Origin: Sphingobacterium allocomposti | GTDB lineage: Bacteria > Bacteroidota > Bacteroidia > Sphingobacteriales > Sphingobacteriaceae | Reading direction: 5' to 3' | DNA: 54,586 nt | NCBI RefSeq assembly: GCF_008124885.1 | Contig: NZ_VNHX01000030.1 | Coordinates: 1-54,586 of the forward strand | In this document: piece by piece, positions 25,182 through 33,478 of the stretch | Position numbering within the stretch: the first letter of the stretch is position 1 | How the letters are laid out: each line of letters opens with the position of its first letter | Translations under genes and position numbers: made by a program | The notes under the pieces: model-generated | Seen by the model: the letters and a program-made list of their open reading frames with translations, nothing else | Database searches by the model: none | What the model was told of the DNA's origin: nothing

Positions 25182-26913
25182 ATGCCGACAGCCATATCCG
25201 GCCAAGGTCTCTTTCCCGCTCGCTGGCGTTCTTTTTCTCCTGGATAGCCCATTGCTGTTTTGTCGTCTTACGCAGTGGCGTATGGATGATACGGATAAGT
25301 CCATCTCTTGCTACCATTATATCAGCAATATCATCTACCTTTCCGTGGTTTAGGAGAAACTCAAGTTCTTTCCCTGCAGTATCCGCCCGATTACCGTTAA
25401 TCGCGATGAGCTCGTCGTCTACATTGAGTCCCGCGTCCCAAGCTCCAGAGCCGCGTTCCACGTGTTTGATGATAATGCGTCCGTCCTGATTTGTTGTTCT
25501 GATCCCCAGCGATAGCTCGGTGCTATCGTGCAGAAGGTCAACCAATTCATATCCCACTTTGTTGAAATAGAAATTGTAGTCCAGTTCCGCGACACTATGT
25601 GCTGCTTCAAAGATATCGGATAGATCGACTCCGGTAATTGCTTCGGCCAGCGCTGCAAATTCCTGTTCTTCGAAGCCTCGGTTTTCGGCTTTAAAGAAAT
25701 GGGCATAAGCCGCCCGCAAGACATCGTCCAGACGCTTTTGCCCATTGGTTCCGGCAATAATCTGAACGTCGAGGGCAGCCGCCAGCATGGCGCCTTTATT
25801 ATAATACGAGATGCTGGTGTTTGGGGTGTTCTCGTCGGGTCTATATTGTTTTATCCAGGTGTCAAAACTCGCTAAGGCGGCCGACTGGATCCGATATCCG
25901 GGGCGATTATACACCAGGTTAAACTCGGTGGCCAGCATATTGAGGTATTCCTCTACAGACAACAAGCCACAACGGCGGATAACGAGGTTGTCATAATATG
26001 CCGTAAATCCTTCCATAATCCAGAGCCCTTCCGTGTAATTTTCCTCGTTGTAATTGAACGGCCCCAGCGCCGCGGGACGTAGCCTCTTTACATTCCATAG
26101 ATGAAAGTATTCGTGCGCGACCAAGCTCAGGAAGTTCTTGTATGCGGTATCAGACTGGTAAGCGTTTCTACTGGCCCCCAGAACGGTAGAATTTAGGTGC
26201 TCAAGGCCTCCACTACCGGTTTGATAATTATGGGTGATGAAGACATAATTTCTGTTCGGATTTTCGCCCCATATCGCTGTTTCTTCTTCTACAATCCTTG
26301 TGATGTCTTCCGTCAGTCTTCGCTTGTCATAGTTTCCACCGCCGACCATCGCGAATTCGTGCTGTACTCCGGCAGCTTCAAATTGCCAGGTATCCTGGTT
26401 GCCAATCTCGATAGGAGAGTCGAAAAGGATATCGAAATTGTCTGCCTGGTAGAGGTGGATGTCTTTGGACAGTCGAGGTAGGCCTGTAGACACTGTCGTC
26501 CATTGTGCCGGCAAATTTATCGTCACGGTTGAAGGGTGATCTATGTAGCCATCGGGGTATAGAAACGTGGCTGCGGGACTTAAAAACGCATGGTCGATAT
26601 TGATGAAGTTGGTCCTAACCGAGGCTTCGAACCCATAGACACGATAGCTAATCTTTGCACTACCTTCGTGATTTACAACGCGCCAGGTATTCTTGTTTTG
26701 TTTAACGGTCTGTAGCAAGTTGTTGTCGCTTTCAGCCGTCAGGCATTCTATATGACGTGCAAACTCGCGGATCAGGTATGATCCCGGCGTCCAGACCGGC
26801 ATTTTTAGGTCAAGGTTACCTGAGGGAAACCCCGAGATGTCCATTTCGATTTCGACGTAGTGGGCTTGGGGTTCACAGAACGAAATGGTAAAATGTATAC
26901 GGGATTCTGACAT
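25180..26913 (-). CDS. M61 family (glycyl aminopeptidase-like) metallopeptidase with PDZ domain
   Basis: A 577-residue zinc peptidase. The M61 catalytic motif HEYFHLWNVKRLRP (HExxH at 267-271) is followed by WIMEGFTAYYD, which supplies the third zinc ligand (Glu301). A beta-sandwich domain makes up the first ~200 residues, and a PDZ domain lies near residues 460-540. No signal peptide is visible, so it is probably cytoplasmic. The ATG at 26913 is chosen because family proteins begin just before the beta domain and a promoter lies between it and the longer alternative at 26970. The family acts on N-terminal residues of peptides; the target is unknown. Confidence 0.9.
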   Translation of the reverse strand: MSESRIHFTISFCEPQAHYVEIEMDISGFPSGNLDLKMPVWTPGSYLIREFARHIECLTAESDNNLLQTVKQNKNTWRVVNHEGSAKISYRVYGFEASVRTNFINIDHAFLSPAATFLYPDGYIDHPSTVTINLPAQWTTVSTGLPRLSKDIHLYQADNFDILFDSPIEIGNQDTWQFEAAGVQHEFAMVGGGNYDKRRLTEDITRIVEEETAIWGENPNRNYVFITHNYQTGSGGLEHLNSTVLGASRNAYQSDTAYKNFLSLVAHEYFHLWNVKRLRPAALGPFNYNEENYTEGLWIMEGFTAYYDNLVIRRCGLLSVEEYLNMLATEFNLVYNRPGYRIQSAALASFDTWIKQYRPDENTPNTSISYYNKGAMLAAALDVQIIAGTNGQKRLDDVLRAAYAHFFKAENRGFEEQEFAALAEAITGVDLSDIFEAAHSVAELDYNFYFNKVGYELVDLLHDSTELSLGIRTTNQDGRIIIKHVERGSGAWDAGLNVDDELIAINGNRADTAGKELEFLLNHGKVDDIADIMVARDGLIRIIHTPLRKTTKQQWAIQEKKNASERERDLGRIWLSA

Positions 26914-26939
26914 GTAATATAAGTTTTGTAAATGTATTA

Positions 26940-26970
26940 CAAAACTAGTCTTAATCTTTGGGACATCCAA
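26940..26970 (-). promoter_or_regulatory. Promoter of the M61 peptidase gene
   Basis: On the minus strand TTG (26968-26970), 20 nt, TAGTTTTG (26940-26947). The leader to the ATG at 26913 would be about 20 nt. Confidence 0.6.
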
Positions 26971-27101
26971 CGGATTATGCTATTACTTGTTCTATTTATC
27001 AGGTAAATGCTGTTGCTATATGAGCCGGTGGATGGCGGAAAAGGTACCGTGAATACAACAATGGCCGGAAGCTGGTGTGCACCTATATGGACTCAATTAT
27101 A

Positions 27102-27132
27102 TTGCAGATGAGGATGAATTTGCGTAAGTTTG
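27102..27132 (+). promoter_or_regulatory. Promoter of the sugar kinase/glutathione peroxidase operon
   Basis: TTG at 27102-27104, 20 nt, TAAGTTTG at 27125-27132, followed by the ATG at 27159. Confidence 0.6.
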
Positions 27133-27158
27133 GGTATAAAAAAGATTAAACATACTTT

Positions 27159-28025
27159 ATGATTCTAGTAGCGGACAGTGGGTCATCGAATTCGGATTGG
27201 ATGCTTAATTTGCCAGACAGTAAGCCGTTGGCCTTTCGTACGAAAGGTTTAAATCCGTTTTTTGTCAATGAAAAGGAGATTGCCAAGGTGATGAAGGAGG
27301 TGCCCGAAATTTTGCCGTATGCAAATGAGATTCACGAGGTATACTTTTTTGGTGCGGGTTGTGTAACGCCTGATCGGCGTGAAATTGTATCCAACGCTTT
27401 AACGGAGATTTTTCCGACAGCTTTTATTTCGGTGGAGAGCGACCTCTTGGGATGTGCATACGCGACTTTCGGTAATAGCAAAGGATACGTATGTACCATT
27501 GGTACAGGTTCGGATATCGGCTTTTTTGACGGAGAAGACCTGCAGCCGGGCGTACATGGAGTCGGTTATGTGCTGGGGGATGAGGGTTCGGGAGCATGGT
27601 TTGGTAAGCAATTGATCACGAGCTACCTCTATGATAAAATGCCCAAAGATCTGGCGAAGAAATTTGCAGAGAAGTACCGTCTGAATAAGGATGTTGTTAT
27701 TAAAAACGTCTATCAGAAAGATCGCCCTAATGCATATCTGGCCTCCTTCGCGGAATTTATGGGCGAAAATCGCCTGCATCCCTACATCGATACCTTGCTG
27801 AGAAACGGATTTGATGAGTTTGTTCGAACGAACATCATGACCTATCCCGACTATTGGGAGTACAAAGTCAATTTTGTCGGGCGGATTGCTTATCATTTCG
27901 ATATGCAGCTGCGGGAAGTATGCGAAGTGCTCGGCGTAAAAGTCGGTTCGATTTTAAAGAGCCCCATGGAGCATTTATTTCATTTTGTTGTCGAAAGAGA
28001 GACAAGGACTGTACAAAAAATATAA
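27159..28025 (+). CDS. BadF/BadG/BcrA/BcrD ATPase family protein, N-acetylglucosamine kinase-like
   Basis: A 288-residue kinase of the ASKHA superfamily. The phosphate-binding ADSGSSNSDW at the N-terminus, GTGSDIGF and GYVLGDEGSGAWFGKQL motifs match the bacterial GlcNAc-kinase-like branch. Both the length and the motifs are shared by a second copy at 32388-33242 (minus strand), about 4.4 kb away. Where other members read DGGSTKT, this one has DSGSSNS, a changed phosphate loop; substrate specificity may differ. It likely phosphorylates an amino sugar from peptidoglycan or chitin recycling (inference). Glutathione peroxidase follows after 3 nt. Confidence 0.85.
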   Translation: MILVADSGSSNSDWMLNLPDSKPLAFRTKGLNPFFVNEKEIAKVMKEVPEILPYANEIHEVYFFGAGCVTPDRREIVSNALTEIFPTAFISVESDLLGCAYATFGNSKGYVCTIGTGSDIGFFDGEDLQPGVHGVGYVLGDEGSGAWFGKQLITSYLYDKMPKDLAKKFAEKYRLNKDVVIKNVYQKDRPNAYLASFAEFMGENRLHPYIDTLLRNGFDEFVRTNIMTYPDYWEYKVNFVGRIAYHFDMQLREVCEVLGVKVGSILKSPMEHLFHFVVERETRTVQKI

Positions 28026-28028
28026 ACT

Positions 28029-28547
28029 ATGATTATTGTGAACACCATTTTTCTGCTGATGTCGCTGTTCGCGCCGGCGGAAGATATTTATGACTTTAGT
28101 TTTACAGCGATCGACGGTAAGACGGTAAAACTGTCTGATTTTAAAGGAAAGAATATATTGATAGTGAATACCGCATCGGAATGCGGCTTTACAAAACAAT
28201 ATAAGGATCTGCAGGCATTGCACGAACGCTTTGGAGATAAGCTGGTTATTATAGGTTTTCCGGCAAATAATTTCGGCGGTCAGGAGCCGGGGGATAATGC
28301 GGATATCCAGGCGTTCTGCGAGAAAAACTATGGCGTTACCTTTCTTTTATCGGAAAAGGTGGATGTAAAAGGGCAGCAGATGCACCCATTGTTTAAGTAC
28401 CTTACTGTTGCGGAAAATCCTGATTTTACGGGAGATATAAAATGGAATTTTGAGAAATTTCTGATCAATAAAGTGGGGAAATTGGTACATCGTTACCGAT
28501 CTAAGGTTAACCCATTAGATGAAACGATAATAAAACATATCCATTAG
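28029..28547 (+). CDS. Glutathione peroxidase family thiol peroxidase
   Basis: A 172-residue peroxidase. The catalytic residues are in place: peroxidatic Cys52 in NTASECGFTKQY, Gln85 in FGGQEPG, and Trp139 in KWNFEKFL. Cysteine, not selenocysteine, is used; Cys97 may act as resolving cysteine, which would make it thioredoxin-dependent. The N-terminus (MIIVNTIFLLMSLFAPA) looks like a short signal peptide, so it may act in the periplasm. It lies 3 nt behind a sugar kinase and is followed by a strong hairpin. Confidence 0.9.
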   Translation: MIIVNTIFLLMSLFAPAEDIYDFSFTAIDGKTVKLSDFKGKNILIVNTASECGFTKQYKDLQALHERFGDKLVIIGFPANNFGGQEPGDNADIQAFCEKNYGVTFLLSEKVDVKGQQMHPLFKYLTVAENPDFTGDIKWNFEKFLINKVGKLVHRYRSKVNPLDETIIKHIH

Positions 28548-28554
28548 CGATAAA

Positions 28555-28587
28555 ATAAGGAGGTCTCCCAGTGGGAGACCTCCTTAT
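28555..28587 (+). terminator. Perfect 15-bp hairpin after the glutathione peroxidase gene
   Basis: Bases 28555-28569 pair perfectly with 28573-28587 around a 3-nt loop (AGT). No T tract follows, so termination efficiency is uncertain, but position and strength fit. Confidence 0.65.
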
Positions 28588-28694
28588 ATAAAGGCATTTA
28601 TAAACTAATTTTGTCGGTGCAAACTTAGGTCAAAAACGCGTATATTTTAATTTTTCTGTATTAAACTTTTGTTAACTTTTTTGGTGTGACAGTG

Positions 28695-29273
28695 CTATTG
28701 AAGTTCAAAATAGCAGCTCCGGCAGCGGGGTTCATAGCTGTCCTTTTCGCCTAAAAGTACCCGTTCCTCGTTGCCGGTTAACCGGTACGAGTAGGTCGCG
28801 GGCGCTCCACACTGTACGCATACGGCATGTACTTTGGTGACATGTTCTGCAACCGCCATCAACGCGGGTATAGGGCCGAACGGGCGGCCTTTATAATCCA
28901 TATCCAGCCCTGCGACGATTACACGAACGCCGCGGTTGGCAAGCTGTACACACACATGGGGCAGCTCGTCGTCAAAAAACTGGGCTTCGTCTATCCCTAC
29001 GACCTTCGTCTCCGCACTGAGAAGTAGGATGGCGGAGGAGTGGGCTATTGGCGTAGACGGGATACTGTTGCTATCATGGGACACGACCGCATACTCGTCG
29101 TACCGTATGTCAATGGCCGGTTTAAAAATTTCTACCGGAAGTTTCGCAAACTGCGCCCGCTTCATCCTACGGATCAGTTCTTCCGTCTTACCTGAAAACA
29201 TCGATCCGCAGATAACTTCGATACTGCCGACTTGTGCGTTTTTATTTATAAAGTTATGTTCGGAAAATAACAT
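28695..29273 (-). CDS. tdk: Thymidine kinase
   Basis: A 192-residue type II thymidine kinase. Walker A is GSMFSGKT (23-30), the magnesium-site DEAQ is at 95-98 with catalytic Glu96, and the lasso/zinc ligands are Cys152, Cys155, Cys184 and Cys187. It phosphorylates thymidine to dTMP for nucleotide salvage. Length and motifs are standard. It is transcribed alone. Confidence 0.95.
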   Translation of the reverse strand: MLFSEHNFINKNAQVGSIEVICGSMFSGKTEELIRRMKRAQFAKLPVEIFKPAIDIRYDEYAVVSHDSNSIPSTPIAHSSAILLLSAETKVVGIDEAQFFDDELPHVCVQLANRGVRVIVAGLDMDYKGRPFGPIPALMAVAEHVTKVHAVCVQCGAPATYSYRLTGNEERVLLGEKDSYEPRCRSCYFELQ

Positions 29274-29467
29274 GCAGTGTTTTTATTACAGGGAAAAGAT
29301 GAGTGCGACAATCGCTAAAACTTCGTTTCCAACTGTGCTAATATCGAAATTATTTATTTAAATTTGGTGGAAGGAAATCCGGTATAAGTCGGAAGGAAGT
29401 ATCTATCAGCCTGTTGGATTTTCCACATAAAAAAGTCAGCATACGTTAACAAGTAAAACAGAGAAAA

Positions 29468-30430
29468 ATGGCATACACGAAGGAATCGTTACTTTCTAAA
29501 ATTGGAGAACTCTTAGTGGAAATAAATGACAGTTACGCAGAAATATCGGAAAATGGAAGCGGCGCTGAGGGAGACCTGTTGTTATTAGAAGCAAAGGCGA
29601 AATTCCTCACTACGCATGTTGCTGTTTTACGGACGTTGTTCTCTGCTGTGCCTATCGAAGCAAACACGGACGTAGCCGGGGGGCGCGTTTCGGAAGACAC
29701 ATTTTTTACGCCGCCGGTCGCGTTGGTTGAAGAGCCGGACGGCCAGCCGGTTGAGGAGGAGATACAGGAAATACAGCCGGAAGCACAGGCTCCGCTGAAT
29801 ACCCCCACGCCTATAGCGGCGTCGACAAGTTACGTCCGCGACGCAGGCACGGAGCCGTCATCCACTACGGACGAGACGACCGCGTCTGCCGCTGCCGAAA
29901 ATACACTGTTTAATGCCCCACCTGCGAAGGAAGCCGATCGCATTGAAGACAGAAGGCCTACTTTACCCCAAGTGGAAGTTCCGACGAAGGAGGAAGCGGT
30001 AGAGACACCACCTCAGGTTGTTGTCAACGCGGTTGTTGAGGAACCTAAAGAGATCGTTCTTGAAAATAAACCTTCCGTAGAGGAGGAAAAGCCCACTAGA
30101 CCGTTGACATTGAACGAGATGTTACAACAGCAGCGGAAGGCCGGACTTGCTTCAGGTCTGGGAAATAATGCGCCGCAAGGGGGAACGGGTAAAACGGTAG
30201 ATCTGAAGTCGGTTATCAACCTGAATGACAAATTGATGTTTATAAAAGATCTTTTTAATGGGTATTCATTGGCGTATAGTGAAGCCATCGAGCTGCTGAA
30301 CCGTTATAACACGTTCGCGGAAGCAGATGCCTTTTTGCAGACCAATTACGCGCTTAAAAATAACTGGGCAGACAAACCTCAGACGGTAGAAAAGCTTTAT
30401 GCGATCCTTCGGAAGAAGTTTATGCAGTAG
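29468..30430 (+). CDS. Conserved hypothetical protein with acidic proline-rich middle
   Basis: A 320-residue protein. Residues 1-70 look helical (SLLSKIGELLVEINDSYAEI), residues about 70-235 are low-complexity and rich in Pro, Glu, Ala and Thr, presumably disordered, and residues 240-320 form a compact helical tail (SVINLNDKLMFIKDLFNGYSLAYSEAIELLN). No known catalytic motif is visible. It has no signal peptide or membrane segment. I recognise the overall layout as a hypothetical protein seen in Sphingobacteriaceae, without known function. Confidence 0.65.
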   Translation: MAYTKESLLSKIGELLVEINDSYAEISENGSGAEGDLLLLEAKAKFLTTHVAVLRTLFSAVPIEANTDVAGGRVSEDTFFTPPVALVEEPDGQPVEEEIQEIQPEAQAPLNTPTPIAASTSYVRDAGTEPSSTTDETTASAAAENTLFNAPPAKEADRIEDRRPTLPQVEVPTKEEAVETPPQVVVNAVVEEPKEIVLENKPSVEEEKPTRPLTLNEMLQQQRKAGLASGLGNNAPQGGTGKTVDLKSVINLNDKLMFIKDLFNGYSLAYSEAIELLNRYNTFAEADAFLQTNYALKNNWADKPQTVEKLYAILRKKFMQ

Positions 30431-30631
30431 GGGGGATACTTTCTAGAGACTGGATCTTACACAGTTGAGTGCACAGATGCCCCCAAAGGGCAGATGTTAA
30501 ATGCGATAATCCTGTTCTTCCGGATGGGGCTCAGCTTTTAGCGGGGCAGGGCTGTCTGCGCCGGATGCAGGAGTAGCCGGGATTTTTCACCGCGCGCTCG
30601 GCCTGCAACCGTTAGGGATGGAAGGGGCCTA

Positions 30632-31129
30632 TTACGCCATGTCAAACCTTACCCAGTCTGTTCCCTGCCGCCCGTAGATGAAGTACTTCGGCTGAACGAT
30701 TTCAGCGCAAATCTCCACGTCCCGCAGAAATTCCGTGGGCAGCCTGCCAAAATCGGATTTTTGTACAATGTATATCTGGTTGTTCATCACAGCGTCGGTC
30801 CGACTTAGGACGTCGTCCTGAAGCAAAGAGGGCAGTTCGCCGTACAGCGCGGGATCATCCTGCACAATAATTAGAATCGCCGGATTTTCATACTTGTCCA
30901 AAGCCGGAATAGCTCCAGCGATGACGGTACTATCTGTAGTCTGTTCGTTAACAAGCGGACGGAAATGCTCTTTTTGCGATAGCACCAGTACCGAGGGACG
31001 TTGTTCTGTCGGGACGAACTTTAGCTTGTGGATTAATATGTTGGCTTCTTCTTCCAGAAGGGCAGCACGCTCCGGATCGCGTTCTTCTAGTTCATTTAAC
31101 AACGCGGAAAAAAAAGGAAGTTCTTGCAT
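30632..31129 (-). CDS. Hypothetical protein resembling the C-terminal half of a BtuF-type binding protein
   Basis: A 165-residue protein, acidic and without a signal peptide. The section RTDAVMNNQIYIVQKSDFGR, followed by LRDVEICAEIVQPKYF, is like the end of periplasmic BtuF/FhuD-type solute-binding proteins (xAVKNGRVYVV... then EILAEILHPxxF). The N-terminal half has no counterpart I recognise. It is either a cytoplasmic relative or an eroded domain that has taken another role. It is divergent from ybaB. Confidence 0.55.
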   Translation of the reverse strand: MQELPFFSALLNELEERDPERAALLEEEANILIHKLKFVPTEQRPSVLVLSQKEHFRPLVNEQTTDSTVIAGAIPALDKYENPAILIIVQDDPALYGELPSLLQDDVLSRTDAVMNNQIYIVQKSDFGRLPTEFLRDVEICAEIVQPKYFIYGRQGTDWVRFDMA

Positions 31130-31247
31130 GTCTTGTGTGTTGTTGGCAGCAAATTTAAGTAAGCCCAGGTAAAGAACCTAATTATCGACCCTGAATAATC
31201 CAGGTATTGGTTGGATTTTGTAAATTGCACATAAAATTCGTTCGATT

Positions 31248-31562
31248 ATGTTTGATAAATTATTTGAAGCACAGCAAAAAGCCGAGGAAGTAAAAAGACG
31301 TCTGGACAGTATTTCGGTTTCCGGAGAGGTGGAAGGTGGTAAGGTCAGAGTCGTTGCATCGGCAAGCAAGGAGATTAAGGAGATAGCTATCGACCCGGCT
31401 TTTTTATCAACAGCGGATAAAGAGGAGTTAGAGGAATTGCTCGTGGTCGCGCTGAACAAAGCTCTCGCGCAGGCGGACAATGTTAGTCAGTCGGAGATGC
31501 AGGCCGTTTCGCAGGATCTGTTGGGCGGTCTGGGAAATTTAGGGAACTTATTTAACAGATAA
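31248..31562 (+). CDS. ybaB: YbaB/EbfC family nucleoid-associated protein
   Basis: A 104-residue protein of the YbaB/EbfC DNA-binding family. The pattern MFDKLFEAQQKAEEVKRRLDSISVSGEVEGG followed by GKVRVVASASKEIKEIAIDP is diagnostic. It forms a dimer that binds DNA in nucleoid packaging and sometimes transcription regulation. Outside Bacteroidota the gene usually sits next to dnaX or recR; here it is followed 11 nt later by a UPF0173 hydrolase. Confidence 0.88.
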   Translation: MFDKLFEAQQKAEEVKRRLDSISVSGEVEGGKVRVVASASKEIKEIAIDPAFLSTADKEELEELLVVALNKALAQADNVSQSEMQAVSQDLLGGLGNLGNLFNR

Positions 31563-31573
31563 AACAACAAGGT

Positions 31574-32257
31574 ATGAAAGTAACGTATTACGGACAATCA
31601 TGTGTGGAGTTTGATTTTGACGGCACAAGCGTGCTGCTGGATCCGTTTATTTCTTACAATGAACTAGCCAAGGATATCAAGATCGAGGATATTAACCCCG
31701 ACTTTATCTTTCTCAGCCACTGCCATCAGGACCATGTCGCTGACTTATCAGTCATACAACAAAATAGCGGTGCAACTGTGGCTGCGATTGTCGAGACGGC
31801 GGCTTGGGTAAGGAAACAGGGCATCCCCGGCGACAAAGTTATCGAGTATAATTTCGGGGGAACACTGGATCTGCCTTTCGGGCGTGTAAAGATGGTGTAT
31901 GCTTTACATACAAGCAGTACGCCTGAAGGCGACTATGCGGGAGTTCCGGTAGGATATGTGTTTTTTGTTGGCGGAAAGAAGATATACTTTGCGGGAGACA
32001 CCGGGTTGACCGTGGAGATGAAGCTGTTAGAGGATCTGCAGCTTGATTGGGCATTTTTACCTATAGGAGGCTACTATACGATGGACGTTGACGACGCGAT
32101 TAAAGCGGCGCACTTTGTTAACTGTACGAATATCGTAGGCATACATTACAATACGTTTCCTCCAATTGCTATCGACACCGACGAAGCTGTTGCTAAGTTC
32201 AAAAGCAGCGGACTAAACCTACACTTACTTGGAATCGGTAGCGAGCTCGTTCTGTAA
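31574..32257 (+). CDS. UPF0173 metal-dependent hydrolase, metallo-beta-lactamase fold
   Basis: A 227-residue protein with the MBL fold. The metal motif is SHCHQDHVAD (HxHxDH variant with H-C-H), followed by AGDTG in the middle and a HYNTFPP C-terminal site typical of UPF0173/UlaG-like proteins. The reaction is unknown. The gene follows ybaB by 11 nt and probably shares its transcript. A bidirectional terminator follows. Confidence 0.88.
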   Translation: MKVTYYGQSCVEFDFDGTSVLLDPFISYNELAKDIKIEDINPDFIFLSHCHQDHVADLSVIQQNSGATVAAIVETAAWVRKQGIPGDKVIEYNFGGTLDLPFGRVKMVYALHTSSTPEGDYAGVPVGYVFFVGGKKIYFAGDTGLTVEMKLLEDLQLDWAFLPIGGYYTMDVDDAIKAAHFVNCTNIVGIHYNTFPPIAIDTDEAVAKFKSSGLNLHLLGIGSELVL

Positions 32258-32330
32258 GTGGATAATGAAAAGCTGTCGGTAAGTTTGTCGGTCGCCATTC
32301 GTGGTATTCGATTGGCTTCTCAAGTAATTA

Positions 32331-32366
32331 AAACTGTCATGATTCAATGAGAAATCATGACAGTTT
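32331..32366. terminator. Bidirectional terminator
   Basis: A perfect 14-bp stem: AAACTGTCATGATT (32331-32344) with AATCATGACAGTTT (32353-32366), loop 8 nt, A-rich on one side and T-rich on the other. It serves both convergent genes. Confidence 0.85.
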
Positions 32367-32387
32367 TATATAAGTAGAGGAGGGATA

Positions 32388-33242
32388 TTATTTCTTCGCT
32401 CTGTTGATATGGAATATAACGAGATCATCAATAGGTGATCGAAGGATTTTTCCAACTTTCATGCCGTATTGCGTAGCTTTTTCTTCGAGTACGTTACGGA
32501 AGTTGTACCCCACAGATCCTATACAGTTGAAGGTGTAGTTTTGGTAATCGGGATATTTACTCACCAGATTCTCAAAAAATGCATGGAAAGCGTCGTCCAC
32601 AATCTTACGTGTATACTGGATATTAACGTTGTTATCGTATACAAATTTGCTGAAGCTGGCGCAGAATCTATTGGCCAGGGGCTTCGTATAAACGTTGTCC
32701 ATGATTTCATCGGGTGTAAGCTGGTACGTCTCGAAGAAAGACTTGGCAACATCTTCTGGCATGAGACCTCTGATGAAATCGGTCAACAGCTTTTTTCCGA
32801 TGTAACTTCCGCTTCCTTCATCTCCGAGGATGTAAGCAGCAGAATCGATGTTATGCGTGATTTCAGCGCCGTCGTATATACAGGTGTTGGTTCCTGTGCC
32901 GAGAATAGCAGCAAAGCCGGGCTGATCGCCTAGAAGCGCACGTGCAGCAGCAAGTAGGTCATGTCCTACTTCTACCTTTGCATTCGGAAATACTTTTTGC
33001 ATGGCAACTTCCACAATCTTTGCCTTTTCGCTGTTATGAACCCCCGCTCCATAATAGTTTACTTCGGAAACTTTTTCAAAAGGCAGGTCCCCCGGTAAAC
33101 CTTTCTTTAAAGAATTAACAATGTACTCACTGTCAACAAAATAAGGATTGTATCCTTCGGTATTGAAGTATATTTTTTTGTTTGAATCATCCAACAAACA
33201 CCAGTTTGTCTTTGTTGATCCTCCGTCCGCAATGATAATCAT
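32388..33242 (-). CDS. BadF/BadG ATPase family protein, N-acetylglucosamine kinase-like
   Basis: A 284-residue ASKHA kinase. The phosphate-binding loop ADGGSTKTNW is canonical; GTGTNTCIYDG and AYILGDEGSGSYIGKKL follow. It is a paralog of the gene at 27159-28025, sharing overall length and nearly all motif positions; this copy keeps the normal DGGSTKT loop. The sugar transporter gene lies immediately upstream on the same strand, but a terminator separates them, so the pairing points to related function rather than one mRNA. Likely an amino-sugar kinase; substrate inferred. Confidence 0.88.
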   Translation of the reverse strand: MIIIADGGSTKTNWCLLDDSNKKIYFNTEGYNPYFVDSEYIVNSLKKGLPGDLPFEKVSEVNYYGAGVHNSEKAKIVEVAMQKVFPNAKVEVGHDLLAAARALLGDQPGFAAILGTGTNTCIYDGAEITHNIDSAAYILGDEGSGSYIGKKLLTDFIRGLMPEDVAKSFFETYQLTPDEIMDNVYTKPLANRFCASFSKFVYDNNVNIQYTRKIVDDAFHAFFENLVSKYPDYQNYTFNCIGSVGYNFRNVLEEKATQYGMKVGKILRSPIDDLVIFHINRAKK

Positions 33243-33388
33243 TATAGATTTGGTTTTATTGTGTTATTTTTTAGTTTTTGCTAATTCTTTCGTGATATTA
33301 TGAGCTCGAAAATACATTTTTCTGTTTAAAAAGACGAATTTTCAACGGCAAAAAATACTCTTCTAAAGAAGATAAGCGGGTTTTAAAC

Positions 33389-33431
33389 AAAAAAAAGTGC
33401 CCTAGCAATAGCATGAGGGCACTTTTTTTTA
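33389..33431. terminator. Bidirectional terminator between transporter and kinase genes
   Basis: AGTGCCCT (33396-33403) pairs with AGGGCACT (33416-33423), flanked by an A run on the left and a T run on the right. It would end the transporter mRNA before the downstream kinase. The rest of 33243-33478 is AT-rich with no gene. Confidence 0.8.
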
Positions 33432-33478
33432 TGACAACTTTTTTAAATACTTAGTGTATTTTGTACAATAACATAAAG

